A stretch of DNA of 64,000 nucleotides from the NCBI RefSeq assembly GCF_051401765.1, contig NW_027480422.1, positions 13,472,001 to 13,536,000 of the forward strand, written 5' to 3'. The translations under genes and the position numbers were made by a program. How positions within the stretch are numbered: the first letter of the stretch is position 1; every line of letters begins with the position of its first letter. A model generated the notes under the pieces. It made no database searches. It had not been told where the DNA came from and was given only the letters and a program-made list of their open reading frames with translations. Origin of the DNA: Calliopsis andreniformis. Lineage: Eukaryota > Arthropoda > Insecta > Hymenoptera > Andrenidae. This document shows, in pieces, positions 50,988-63,545 of this stretch.

Positions 50988-53900
50988 GCGTTGCGCTACC
51001 AGATCAAATAGTTAGGGCAAAAGAAGTCAATGCCAGAAGCATAAAATACAATATAAATACAACAGCTTTTCCATCGTATATAATGTATATTTGCAAACAG
51101 TGTGAAAGTAAAGGTCATTTCGACGTTCCGGACAACCTAGGCTTAACTGTAGGGCGTCGCTCCACCAGATAGAATAGTTAGGGACTTAGAATTCAACGCC
51201 AGAAGCATGAAATACAATAAAAATGCAACAGTTTTTCCATCGTATAGCAGGAATAACTGCAAACAGTGTGAAAGTACTGGTCATTTCTACGTTCCGGGAA
51301 ACCTAGGCTTCACTCTAGGGCGTTGCTCCACCAGATCGAATATTTAGGGCCCTAGAAGTCAGCGCCCGAAGCATAAAATACAAAATAAATGGATCAGTTT
51401 TTCCATTGCGTAAAACGAATAATTGCAACCAGTGTGAAAGTTATGGTCATTTCTACGACCCTGGCAACCTAGGCTTCACTCTAGGGCGTTGTTCCACCAG
51501 ATCGAATAGTTACGGCCTATGAAGTCAACGCTAGAAGCATAAAATACGATATATGTACAATAGTTTTTCCAACGTCTAAAACGAATAATTGCAACCAGTG
51601 TGAAAGTTATTGTCATTTCTACGTTACGGGCAACCTAGGCTCAACTCTAGGGCGTTGCTTCACCAGATCGAATAGTTAGGGACTTTGAATACAACGCCAG
51701 AATCATTAAATACAATAAAAATGCAACAGTTTTTCCATCGTAGAACAGGAATAACTGCAACCTGTGTGAAAGTACAGGTAATTTCTACGTTCCGGGTAAC
51801 CTAGGCGACACTCTAGGGCGTTGCTCCACCAGATCGAATAGCTAGGGACTTAGAACTCAACGCCAGAAGAATAAAATACAACATAAGTGCAACAGTTTTT
51901 CCATCGTATAAAATGAATAAGGGCAAACAGTGTGAAAGTAGTGGTCACTTCTCCGTTCCGGGCAACCTAGGCTTCACTCTAGGGCGTTGCTCCACCAGAT
52001 CGAATAGTTAGGGCCTTAGAAGTCAACGCCCGAAGCATAAAATACAAAATAAATAGAACAGTTTTTCCATTGTATAAAACGAATAATTGCAACCAGTGTG
52101 AAAGCTATGGTCATTTCAACGTTCCGTGCAACGTAAGCTTCACCCTTGGGCGTTGCTCCACCACATCGAATAGCTACGGCCTTAGAAGTCTACTCCAGAA
52201 ACATAAAATACAATAAAAATGCAACAGTTTTTCCATCGTATAAGAGGAATAACAGAAACCAGTGTGAAAGCTATAGTCATTTCTACGTTCCGTGCAACGT
52301 AGGCTTCACTCTTGGGCGTTGCTCCACCACATCGAATTGCTACGGTCTTAGAAGTCAACTCCAGTAGCATAAAATACAATATAAATAAAGCAGATTTTCC
52401 ATCGGATAAAATGAATGATTGCAAACAGTGTGAAAGTTATGGTCATTTCTACGTTCTGGGCAACCTAGGCTTAACTCCAGGGCGTTGCTCCACGAGATTG
52501 AATAGTTAGGGACTTTGAATACAAAGCCAAAAGCATAAAATACAATAAAAATGAAACAGATTTTCCATCGTATAACAGGAAAGCTGCAACCCGTGTGAAA
52601 GTACTGGTCATTTCTACGTTCCGGTTAACCTAGGCTTCACTCTCGGGCGTCGCTCCACCAGGTCGAACAGCTAGGCACTTAGAATTCAACGCCAGAAGGA
52701 TAAAATACAACATAACTACAACAGCTTTTCCATCGTACAAAATGAATAATCGCAAACAGTCTGAAAGTAATGGTCGTTTCTACGTTCCGGGCAACCTAGG
52801 CTTCACTCTTGGGCGTTGCTCCGCCACACCGAATAGCTACGGCCTTAGAAGTCAACGCAAGAAGCATAAAGTCCAATAAAAATACAACAGTTTTTCCATT
52901 GTATAAAACGGATAATTGCAACTAGTGTGAAAGATATGGTCATTTCTACGTTCCAGGCAACCTAGGCTTCACTCTAGGGCGTTGCTCCACCGGATCGAAT
53001 AGTTACGGCCTATGAAGTCAACGCCAGAAGCATAAAATACGATATATGTACAACAGTTTTTCCAACGTCTAAAACGAATAATTGCAACCAGTGTGAAAGT
53101 AATGGCCATCTCTACGTTCCAGTCATCCTAGACTTAACTCTGTGGCATTGCTCCACCAGATCGAATACATATGGCCTTAGAAGACAACGCCGGAAGCAAA
53201 AAGTACAATATAAATACAACAGCCTTTCCATCGTATAAAACGAATAATTGCAACCAGTGTGAAAGTTATGGTCATTTCTACGCTCCGGGCAACCCAGGCT
53301 TCACTCTAGTGCGTTGCTTCACCAGATCGAATAGTTAGGGCCTTAGAAGTCAAGGCCAGAAGCATAAAATACAATATAAATACAACAGCCTTTAAATCAT
53401 ATGAAACGAATAATTGCAACCGGTGTGAAAGTTATTGTCATTTCTACGTTACGGGCAACCTAGGCTTCAGTCTAGGGCGTTCCTCCACGAAATCGAATAG
53501 TTAGGGCCTTAGAAGTCAACGCCAGAAGCATAAAATACAATAAGAATACAACAGTTTTTTCATCGTATAACAGGAATAATTGCAACCAGTGTGGAAGTGA
53601 TGGTCATTTTTACGTTCCGAGCAACCTAGGCTTCACTCTAGGGCGTTCTTCGAACAGATCGAATAGTTAGGTCCTAAGAAGTAAACGGCAGAAGCATAAA
53701 ATACAATATAAGTACAGCAGCTTTCCATCGTATAAAACGGATAATAGCAACCTGTATGAAAGTTATGGTCATTTCTACGTTCCGGCCAACCTACCCTTCA
53801 CTCTAGGGCGTTGCTTCACCAGATCGAATAGCTAGGTCCTTAGTAATCGACGCGCGAAGCATAAAATGCAATAAAAATACAACAGTTTTTCATCCGTATA

Positions 53901-54477
53901 AGAGGAATAATTGCAACCAGTGTGAAGGTGATGGTCATTTCTACGTTCCGAGCAACGTAGGCTTCATTCTAGGGCGTTGTTCCACCAGATCGAACAGTTA
54001 GGGCCTAAGAAGTCATCGCCCGAAGCATAAAATACAAAATTAGTAAAACAATTTTTCCATTATATAAAACGAATAATTGCAACCAGTGTGAAAGTTATGG
54101 TCATTTCTACGTTCCGTGCAACCTAGGCTTCACACTAGGGAGTTGCTCCACCACATCGAATAGCTACGGCCTTAGAACTCAATGCCAGAAGCATAAAATA
54201 CAATATAAATACAACAGTTTTTCGATCGTATACAATTAATAATTGCAACCAGTGTGAAAGTGATGGTCATTTCTACGTTCCGTGCAACCTAGGCTTTACT
54301 CTAGGGCGGTGCTCCACCATATCGAATAGCTAGGGAATTAGAAGTCAACGCCAGAAGTATAAAATCCGTTATACGTACAACAGCTTTTCCATCGTATAAC
54401 AGGAATAATTGCAAACAGTGTGAATGTTATGGTCCATTCTACGTTCGGGGCAACCTAGGCTCCAATCTAGGGCGTTG

Positions 54478-55835
54478 GTCCACCAGATCCAATAGTTAGG
54501 GCTTACGAAGTCAACGCCAGAAGCATAAAATACAAAATAAATACGACAGTTTTTCCATCGTATAATAAGAATAATTGCAACCAGTGTGATAGTAATGGTC
54601 ATTTCTACGTTTCGGGCAACATAGGCTTCACTCTTGGACGTTGCCCCACGAGATCGAATAGCTAGGACCTTCGAAGTCAACGCCAGAAGCATAAAATACG
54701 AAATAAATACAACAGCTTTTCCATCGTATAAAATGAATAATTGCATCCAGTGTCAAAGATATGGTCATTTCTACGTTCCGGGCATCCTAGACTTAACTCT
54801 GAGGCATCGCTCCACCAGATCGAAGAGTTAGGACCTTAGAAATCAACGCCAGAAGCATAAAATACAGAATAAATACAACAGTCTTTCCATCGTATAACAG
54901 GAATAATTGCAACCAGTGTGAAAGAGATGGTCATTTCTACGTTCCGGGCAACTTAGGCTTCACTCTAGGGCGCTGGTCCATCAGATCCAATAGTTAGGGC
55001 TTAATAAGTCAACGCCAGAAGCATAAAATACAAAATAAATACAACAGTTTTTCCAGCGTATAAAAAGAATAATTGCAATCAGTGTGAAAGTAGTGGTCAT
55101 TTCTACGTTTCGGGCAACATAGGCTTCACTCTTGGACGTTGACCCACGAGACCGAATAGCTACGGCCTTAGAAGTCAGCGCCAGAAGAATAAAAGACAAT
55201 ATAAGTACAGCAGTTTTTCCATCGAATAAAACGAATAATAGCAACCTGTATGAAAGTTATAGTCATTTCTACGTTCCGGGCTACCTCCGTCTTGCCATAG
55301 GGCGCTGCTCCACCACATCGAATAGTTAGGGCCTTAGAAATCAACGCCCGAAGCATAAAATACAAAATAAATAGAACAGTTTTTCCATTGTATAAAACGC
55401 ATAATTGCAACCAGTGTGAAAGTTATGGTCATTTCTACGATCCATGCAACCTAGGCTTCACTCTGGGGCGTTGCTCCAACACATCGAATAGCTACGGCCT
55501 TAGAAATCAACGCTCGAAGCATAAAATACAGTAAAAGTAGATCAGTTTTTCCTTCGTATAACAGGAATAATTGCAACCAGAGAGAAAGTAATGGTCATTT
55601 CTACGTTTCGGGCAACATAGTCTAAACCCTTGGACGTTGCCTCACGAGATCGAATAGCTAGGACCTTAGAAGTCAACTCCAGGAGCATAAAGTACAATAA
55701 AAATACAACAGTTTTTTCATCGCGTAGCATGAATAATTGCAGCCAGTGTGAAAGTAATGTTCATTTCTACGTTTCGGGCAACATAGGCATCACTCTTGGA
55801 CGTTGCCTCACGAGATCGAATAGCTACGGCCTTAG
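54478..55835. repeat. Diverged 3-monomer periodicity (498 bp)
   Basis: A distinctive segment, TTTCGGGCAACATAGGCTTC followed by ACTCTTGGACGTTG and CACGAGA, occurs near 54,610, 55,108 and 55,606. These are spaced 498 bp, or three monomers; a fourth version lies one monomer later, near 55,772. The preceding monomer at 54,478 also resembles that at 54,971 (TCCAATAGTTAGGGCTTA in both). Copies differ at many bases, so this is an older higher-order unit than those further left. Confidence 0.6.
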
Positions 55836-56053
55836 AAGTCAACTCCAGAAGCATAAAATACATTATAAATACAACAGTTTTTTCATCGTATAAAACGAAT
55901 AAGTGCTACCACTGTGAAAGTAATGGTCATTTCTACGTTCCGGGCAACCTAGGCTTCACTCTAGGGCGCTGGTCCACCGGATCCTGTAGTTAGGGCATAA
56001 GAAGTCAACGCCGGAATCATAAAATAGGAAATAAATACGACATTTTTTCCATC

Positions 56054-59000
56054 GTATAAAACGAATAATTGGAACCAGTATGAAAGTTATGGTGATTTCT
56101 ACGTTCCGGGCAACCTAGGCTTCACCCGATGGCATTGCTCCACCAGATCGGACAGTTAGGGCCTTAGAAGTCTACGCCCGAAGCAAAAAATACAATAAAA
56201 ATACAACAGTTTTTGCATCGTATAGCCGGAATAATTGCAACCAGTATGACAGTTATGGTCATTTCTACGTTCCGGGCAACCTAGGCTTCACCCTATGGCG
56301 TTGCTCCTCCAGATCGAACAGTAAGGGCCTTAGAAGTCTACACCCGAAGCAAGAAATACAATAAAAATACAACAGTTTTTCATCGTTCAGCTGGTATAAT
56401 TTCAACCAGCATGAAAGTTATGGTCATTTCTACGTTCCGGACAGCCTAGGCTGCACCCTAGGGCGTTGCTCCACCAGATCGAATAGTTAGGAACTTAGAA
56501 GTCAACGCCCGAAGCATAAAGTACAATCAAAAAACAATAGTTTTTCCATCGTATAACAGGAACAATTGCATACAGTGTGAAAGTAATAGTCATTTCTACT
56601 TTCCGGGAGCCTAGGCTTCACTCTAGGGCGTTGCTCCTCCAGGTCGATAAGTTAGGGCATTAGAAAACAACGCCAGACGCATAAAATACAATAAAAATGC
56701 AACAGCTTGTAGATCGCATAACAGGGATAATTGCCACCAGTGTGAAAGTAATAGTCATATCTACGTACCGGGCAACCTAGGTTTCGCTCTTGGGCGTTGC
56801 TCCAAGAGATCGAATTGCTAGGACCTTAGAAGTCAACGCCAGAAGCATAGAACACAATATAAATACAACAGTCTTTCCATTGTATTAAATGAATAATTGC
56901 AAACAGTGTGAAAGTAATGGTCATTTCTACGTTCCGGGCAACATAGGCTTCACTCTAGGGCGTTGCTCCACCAGGTGGAATAGTTAGGGCGTTTGAAAAC
57001 AACGCCAGACGCTTAAAATACTACAAAATTACAACAGTTTTTCCATCGTATAACAGGAATAATTGCAACCAGCGTGAAAGTGATGGTCCTTTCAACGCTC
57101 TGGGCTACCTAGGCATCACTCTAGGGCGTTGCTCCAGTAGATCGAATAGCTAGGGACTTAGAATTCAACGCCAGAAGCATAAAATACAATAAGAATCCAG
57201 CAGTTTGACAACGGTATAACAGGAATAATTGCAACCAGTGTGAATGAAATGGTCATTTCTACGTTCCGGGCAACATAGGCTTCACTCTTGGGCGTTGCTC
57301 CAAGAGATCGAATAGCTAGGACCTTAGAGGTCAACGCCAGAAGCATAGAATACAATATAAATACAACAGTCTTTCCATTGTATAAAATGAATAATTGCAA
57401 ACTGTGTGAAAGTAATGGTCATTTCTACGTTCCGGGTAACCTTGGCTTCACTCTAGGGCGTTGCTCCTCCAGGTCGAATAGTTAGGGCCTTTGAAAACAA
57501 CGCCAGACGCTTAAAATACAATAAAATTACAACTGTTTTTCCATCGTATATCAGGAATAATTGCAACCAGTGTGAAGGTGATGGTCATTTCAACGGTCTG
57601 GGCCAACTAGGCATCACTCTAGGGCGTTGCTCCACCAGATCGAATAGCTAGGGACTTAGAATTCAACGCCAGAAGCATAAAATACAATAAAAATCCAAGA
57701 GTTTGTCCATGGTATAACAGGAATGATTGCAACCATTGTGAAAGTAATAGTCATTTCTACGTACGGGGCAACCTAGGCTTCACTCTAGGGCGTTGCTGCA
57801 CCATGTCGAATAGTTAGAGCCTTAGAAAACAACGCCGGTCGCATAAAATACAATAAAAATACAACAGCTTTTCCATCGTATAAAAGGTATAATTGCAACC
57901 AATGTGAAAGTAATGGTCACTTCTACGTTCCGGGCAACATAGGCTTCACTCTTGGACGTTGCCCCACCAGATCGAAAAGTTAGGGCCTAAGAAGTCAACG
58001 CCAGAAGCATGTAATAAAATAAAATTACAACCGTTTTTCCATCGTATAACAGGAATAATTGCAACCAGTGTGAAAGTGATGGTCATTTCTACGTTCGGGG
58101 CAACCTATTCATCACTCTAGGGCGTTGTTCCACCAGATCCAATAGTTAGGGCCTAAGAAGCCAACGCCAGGAGCATTAAATACAAAATAAATACAACAGT
58201 TTTTCCATCGTATAACAGGAATAATTGCAGCCAGTGTGTCAGTACTGTGAATTCCTACGTCTCGGGCAACCTAGGCTTCACTCTAGGGCGTTGCTCCACC
58301 AGGTCGAATAGCTAGGGCCTTAGAAGTCAACGCCAGAAGAATAAAATAACATAAAAATACAACAGCTTTTCCATCGTATAACAGGAGTAATTGCAACCAG
58401 TGTGAAAGAGATGGGCATTTCTACGTTCCGGGCAACCTAGGCTTCACTCTTGGCGTTGCCCAACCAGATCGAATAGCTAGGACCTTAGAAGTCAAAGCCA
58501 GAAGCACAAAATACAACAAAAATGCAACAGTTCTTCGATCGTATAAAATGAATAATTGCAACCAGTGTGAAAGTGATCGTCATTTCTACGTTCCGGGCAA
58601 CCTAGGCTCCACTCTAGGGCGTTGGTCCACCAGATCCAAAAGTCAGGGCCTAAGAAGCCAACGCCAGAAGCATAAAATACGATATAAGTACAACAGTTTT
58701 TCCATCGTATAAAACGAATAATTGGAACCAGTATGAAAGTTATGGTGATTTCTACGTTCCGGGCAACCTAGGCTTCACCCGATGGCATTGCTCCACCAGA
58801 TGGGACAGTTAGGGCCTTAGAAGTCTACGCCCGAAGCAAAAAATACAATAAAAATACAACAGTTTTTGCATCGTATAGCCGGAATAATTGCAACCAGTAT
58901 GACAGTTATGGTCATTTCTACGTTCCGGGCAACCTAGGCTTCACCCTATGGCGTTGCTCCTCCAGATCGAACAGTAAGGGCCTTAGAAGTCTACGCCCGA

Positions 59001-59471
59001 AGCAAGAAATACAATAAAAATACAACAGTTTTTCATTGTTCAGCTGGTATAATTTCAACCAGCATGAAAGTTATGGTCATTTCTACGTTCCGGACAACCT
59101 AGGCTGCACCCTAGGGCGTTGCTCCACCAGATCGAATAGTTAGGAACTTAGAAGTCAACGCCCGAAGCATAAAATACAATCAAAAAACAATAGTTTTTCC
59201 ATCGTATAACAGGAACAATTGCATACAGTGTGAAAGTAATAGTCATTTCTACTTTCCGGGAGCCTAGGCTACACTCTAGGGCGTTGCTCCTCTAGGTCGA
59301 TAAGTTAGGACATTAGAAAACAACGCCAGACGCATAAAATACAATAAAAATGCAACAGCTTGTAGATCGCATAACAGGGATAATTGCCACCAGTGTGAAA
59401 GTAATAGTCATATATACGTACCGGGCAACCTAGGTTTCGCTCTTGGGCGTTGCTCCAAGAGATCGAATAGC
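56054..59471. repeat. Higher-order repeat pair, 16-monomer spacing (56,054-56,817 and 58,708-59,471)
   Basis: About 760 bp recurs at an offset of about 2,654 bp (16 monomers). Shared private variants include ATTGGAACCAGTATG, TTCACCCGATGGCATTGC, GCATCGTATAGCCGG, AGCTGGTATAATTTCAACC and AATCAAAAAACAATAG. They also share the short TTTCCGGGAGCCTAGGC form. The copies part within GCTCCAAGAGATCGAAT, where one continues TGCTAGGACC and the other AGCTAGGGAC. Confidence 0.75.
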
Positions 59472-62400
59472 TAGGGACTTAGAATTCAACGCCAGAAGCA
59501 TAAAATACAATAAAAATCCAGCAGTTTGTCCACGGTATAACAGGAATAATTGCAACCAGTGTGAAAGAAATGGTCATTTCTACGTTCCGGGCAACATAGG
59601 CTTTACTCTTGGACGTTGCTCCATGAGATCGAATAGCTAGGACCTTAGAAGTCAACTACAGAAGCATAGAATACAATATAAATACAACAGTCTTTCCATT
59701 GTATAAAATGAATAATTGCAAACAGTGTGAAAGTAGTAGTCATATCTACGTTCCGGGGAACCTAGGTTTCGCTCTTGGGAGTTGCTCCACCACGTCGAAT
59801 AGTTAGGGCCATAGGAGTCAACGCCAGAAGCATAAAATACGATATAAGAACAACAGTTTTTCCATCGTATAAAACGAATAATTGCAACCAGTCTGAAAGT
59901 AATGGACATTTCTACGCTCCGGGCATCCTAGGCTTCACTCTACGGCGTTGGTCCACCAGATCCAATAGTTAGGGCCTTAGGAATCAACGCCAGAAGCATA
60001 AAATACAATATAAATACAACTGTTTTTCCGTTGTATAAAATGAATGATTGCAAACAGTGTGAAAGTAATGGTCATTTCAACGACCTGGACTACCTAGGCA
60101 TCACTCTAGGGCGTTGCTCCACCAGATCGAATAACTAGGGACTTAGAATTCAACGCCTGAAGCATAAAATACAATAAAAATCCAAAAGCTTGTCCATGGT
60201 ATAACAGGAATAATTGCAACCAGTGTGAAAGTAGTGGTCATTGATACGTCCCGGGCGACCTGGGTTTCGCTCTAGGGCGTTGCTTCACCACGTCGAATGG
60301 TTAGGGCCTTAGAAGTCAACGCCAGAATCATAAAATACAATATAAATACAACAGTTTTTAAACCGTATAAAAGGTATAATTGCAACCAGTATGAAAGTAA
60401 TGGTCATTTCTACGTTCCGGGTAACATAGGCCTCACTCTTGGACGTTGCTCCAAGAGATCGACTTGCTAGGACCTTAGAAGTCAACGCCAGAAGCAAAAA
60501 ATACAATATAAATGCAATAGTTTTTACATTGTATAAAATGAATAATTGCAAACAGTGTGAAAGTAATGGTCATTTCTACGTTCCGGGCAACCTAGGTTTC
60601 ACTCTAGGGTGTTGCTCCACCGGGTCGAATAGTTAGGACCTTAGATAACAACGCCAGACGCAAAAAGTACAATAAAAATACAACAGCTTTTCCATCGTAT
60701 AAAAGGTATAATTGCAACCAATGTGAAAGTAATGGTCACTTCTACGTTCCAGGCAACATAGGCTTCACTCATGGACGTTGCCCCACCAGATCGAAAAATT
60801 CGGGCCTCAGAAGTCAACGCCAGAAGCATAAAATAAAATAAAACTACAACAGTTTTTCCATCGTATAACAGGAATAATTGCAACCAGTGTGAAAGTGATG
60901 GTCATATCTACGTTCCGGGCAACCTAGGTTTCGCTCTAGGGCGTTGGTCCACCAGATCCAATAGTTAGGGCCTAAGAAGTCAACGCCAGAAACATAAAGT
61001 ACAATTAAAATCCAGCAGCTTGTAGATCGTATAACAGGGATGATTGCAACCAGTGTGAAAGTGGTAGTCATATCTACGTTCCGGGGAACCTAGGTTTCGC
61101 TCTTGGGAGTTGCTCCACCACGTCGGATAGTTAGGGCCATAGGAGTCAACGCCAGAAGCACAAAATACAAGAAAATCACAACAGTTTTTCCATCGTATAA
61201 CAGGAATAATTGCAACCAGTGTGAAAGTGATGGTCATTTCTACGTTCCGGGCAACCTAGGCTTCACTCCAGGGCGTTGGTCCACCAGGTCCAAAAGTCAG
61301 GGCCTAAGAAGCCAACGCCAGAAGCATAAAATACGATATAAGTACAACAGTTTTTCCATCGTATAAAACGAATAATTGCAACCAGTGTGAAAGTAATGGT
61401 CATTTCTACGTTCCGGGCAACCTAGGCTTCACTCTAGGGCGTTGGTCCACCAGATCCAAAAGTTAGGGCCTTAGGAGTCAACGCCAGAAGCATAAAATAC
61501 AATATAAATACAACTGTTTTTCCGTTGTATAAAATGAATGATTGCAAACAGTGTGAAAGTAATGGTCATTTCAACGCCCTGGACTACCTAGGCATCACTC
61601 TAGGGCGTTGCTCCACTAGATCGAATGACTAGGGACTTAGAATTCAACGCCAGAAGCATAAAATACAATATAAATCCAACAGTTTGTCCATGGTATAACA
61701 GGAATAAATGCAACCACTGTGAAAGTAGTGGTCATTTATACGTCCCGGGCAACCTAGGTTTGGCTCTAGGGCGTTGCTTCACCACGTCGAATGGTTAGGG
61801 CCTTAGAAGTCAACGCCAGAAGCATAAAATACAATATAAATACAACAGTTTTTCCATTGTATAAAATGAATAATTGCAAACAGTGTGATAGAAATGGTCA
61901 TTTCTACGTTCCGGGCAACCTAGGCTTCACGCTAGGGCGTTGCTCCACCAGGTCGAATAATTAGGGCCTTAGAAAACAACGCCAGACGCATGAAATACAA
62001 TAAAAATACAACATCTATTCCATCGTATTAAATGTATAATTGCAACCAGTGTGAAAGTAATGGTCATTTCTGCGTTCCGGGCAACATAGGCTTCACTCTT
62101 GGACGTTGCCCCACCATAACGAAAAGTTAGGGCCTAAGAAGTCAACGCCAGAAGCATAAAATAAAATAAAATAACAACAGTTTTTCCATCGTGTAAAAGG
62201 TACAATTGCAACCAGTGTGAAAGTAATGGTCATTTCTACGTACCGGGTAACATAGGCCTCACTCTTGGACGTTGCTCCAAGAGATCGAATTGCTAGGACC
62301 TTAGAAGTCAACGCCAGAAGCAAAAAATACAATATAAATGCAATAGTTTTTCCATTGTATAAAATGAATAGTTGCAAACAGTGTGATAGAAATGGTCATT

Positions 62401-63545
62401 TCTACGTTCCGGGCAACATACGCTTCACTCTTGGACGTTGCTCCACCAGATCGAAAAGTTAGGGCCTAAGAAGTCAACGCTAGAAGCATAAAATACAATA
62501 AAAATACAACAGCTTTTCCATCGTATAAAAGGTATAATTGCAACCAATGTGAAAGTAATGGTCACTTCTACGTTCCGGGCAACATAGACTTCACTCTTGG
62601 ACGTTGCCCCACCAGATCGAAAGGTTAGGGCCTAAGAAGTCAACGCCAGAAGCATAAAATAAAATAAAACTACAACAGTTTTTCCATCGTATAACAGGAA
62701 TAATTGCAACCAGTGTGAAGGTGATGGTCATTTCTACGTTCCGGGCAACCTAGGCATCACTCTAGGGCGTTGCTCCACCAGATCCAATAGTTAGGGCCTA
62801 AGAATCCAACGCCAGGAGCATTAAATACAAAATAAATACAACAGTTTTTCCATCGTAAAACAGCAATAATTGCAACCAGTGTGAAAGTACTGGTCATTTC
62901 TACGTTCCGGCGACCTAGGCTTCACTCCAGGGCGTTGCTCCACCAGATCGAATAGTTAGGGACTTAGAATTCAACGCCAGAAGCATAAAATACAACATAA
63001 ATGCAACAGTTTTTCCATCGTATAACAGGAATAATTGCAGCCAGTGTGTCAGTACTGTGAATTCCTACGTCTCGGGCAACCTAGGCTTCACTCTAGGGCG
63101 TTGCTCCACCAGGTCGAATAGCTAGGGCCTTAGAAGTCAACGCCAGAAGAATAAAATAACATAAAAATACAACAGCTTTTCCATCGTATAACAGGAGTAA
63201 TTGCAACCAGTGTGAAAGAGATGGGCATTTCTACGTTCCGGGCAACCTAGGCTTCACTCTTGGCGTTGCCCAACCAGATCGAATAGCTAGGACCTTAGAA
63301 GTCAAAGCCAGAAGCACAAAATACAACAAAAATGCAACAGTTCTTCGATCGTATAAAATGAATAATTGCAACCAGTGTGAAAGTGATGGTCATTTCTACG
63401 TTCCGGGCAACCTAGGCTCCACTCTAGGGCGTTGGTCCACCAGATCCAAAAGTCAGGGCCTAAGAAGCCAACGCCAGAAGCATAAAATACGATATAAGTA
63501 CAACAGTTTTTCCACCGTATAAAACGAATTATTGGAACCAGTCTG
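58196..63545. repeat. Dispersed duplicate pair, 29-monomer spacing (58,196-58,735 and 63,006-63,545)
   Basis: About 540 bp recurs at an offset of 4,810 bp (29 monomers less four). Shared private variants include CCAGTGTGTCAGTACTGTGA, ATTCCTACGTCTCGGGC, CTTCACTCTTGGCGTTGCCC, CAGTTCTTCGATCG and CCAAAAGTCAGGGCC. The copies then diverge, for example ATCGTATAAAACGAATAATT against ACCGTATAAAACGAATTATT. Confidence 0.7.

Noticed and set aside
51000..56000. A second transposon or gene in the diverged satellite right of the LINE
   Set aside because: All landmarks of the monomer can be followed through at 166 bp spacing. There is no insertion, poly(A) or long open frame.
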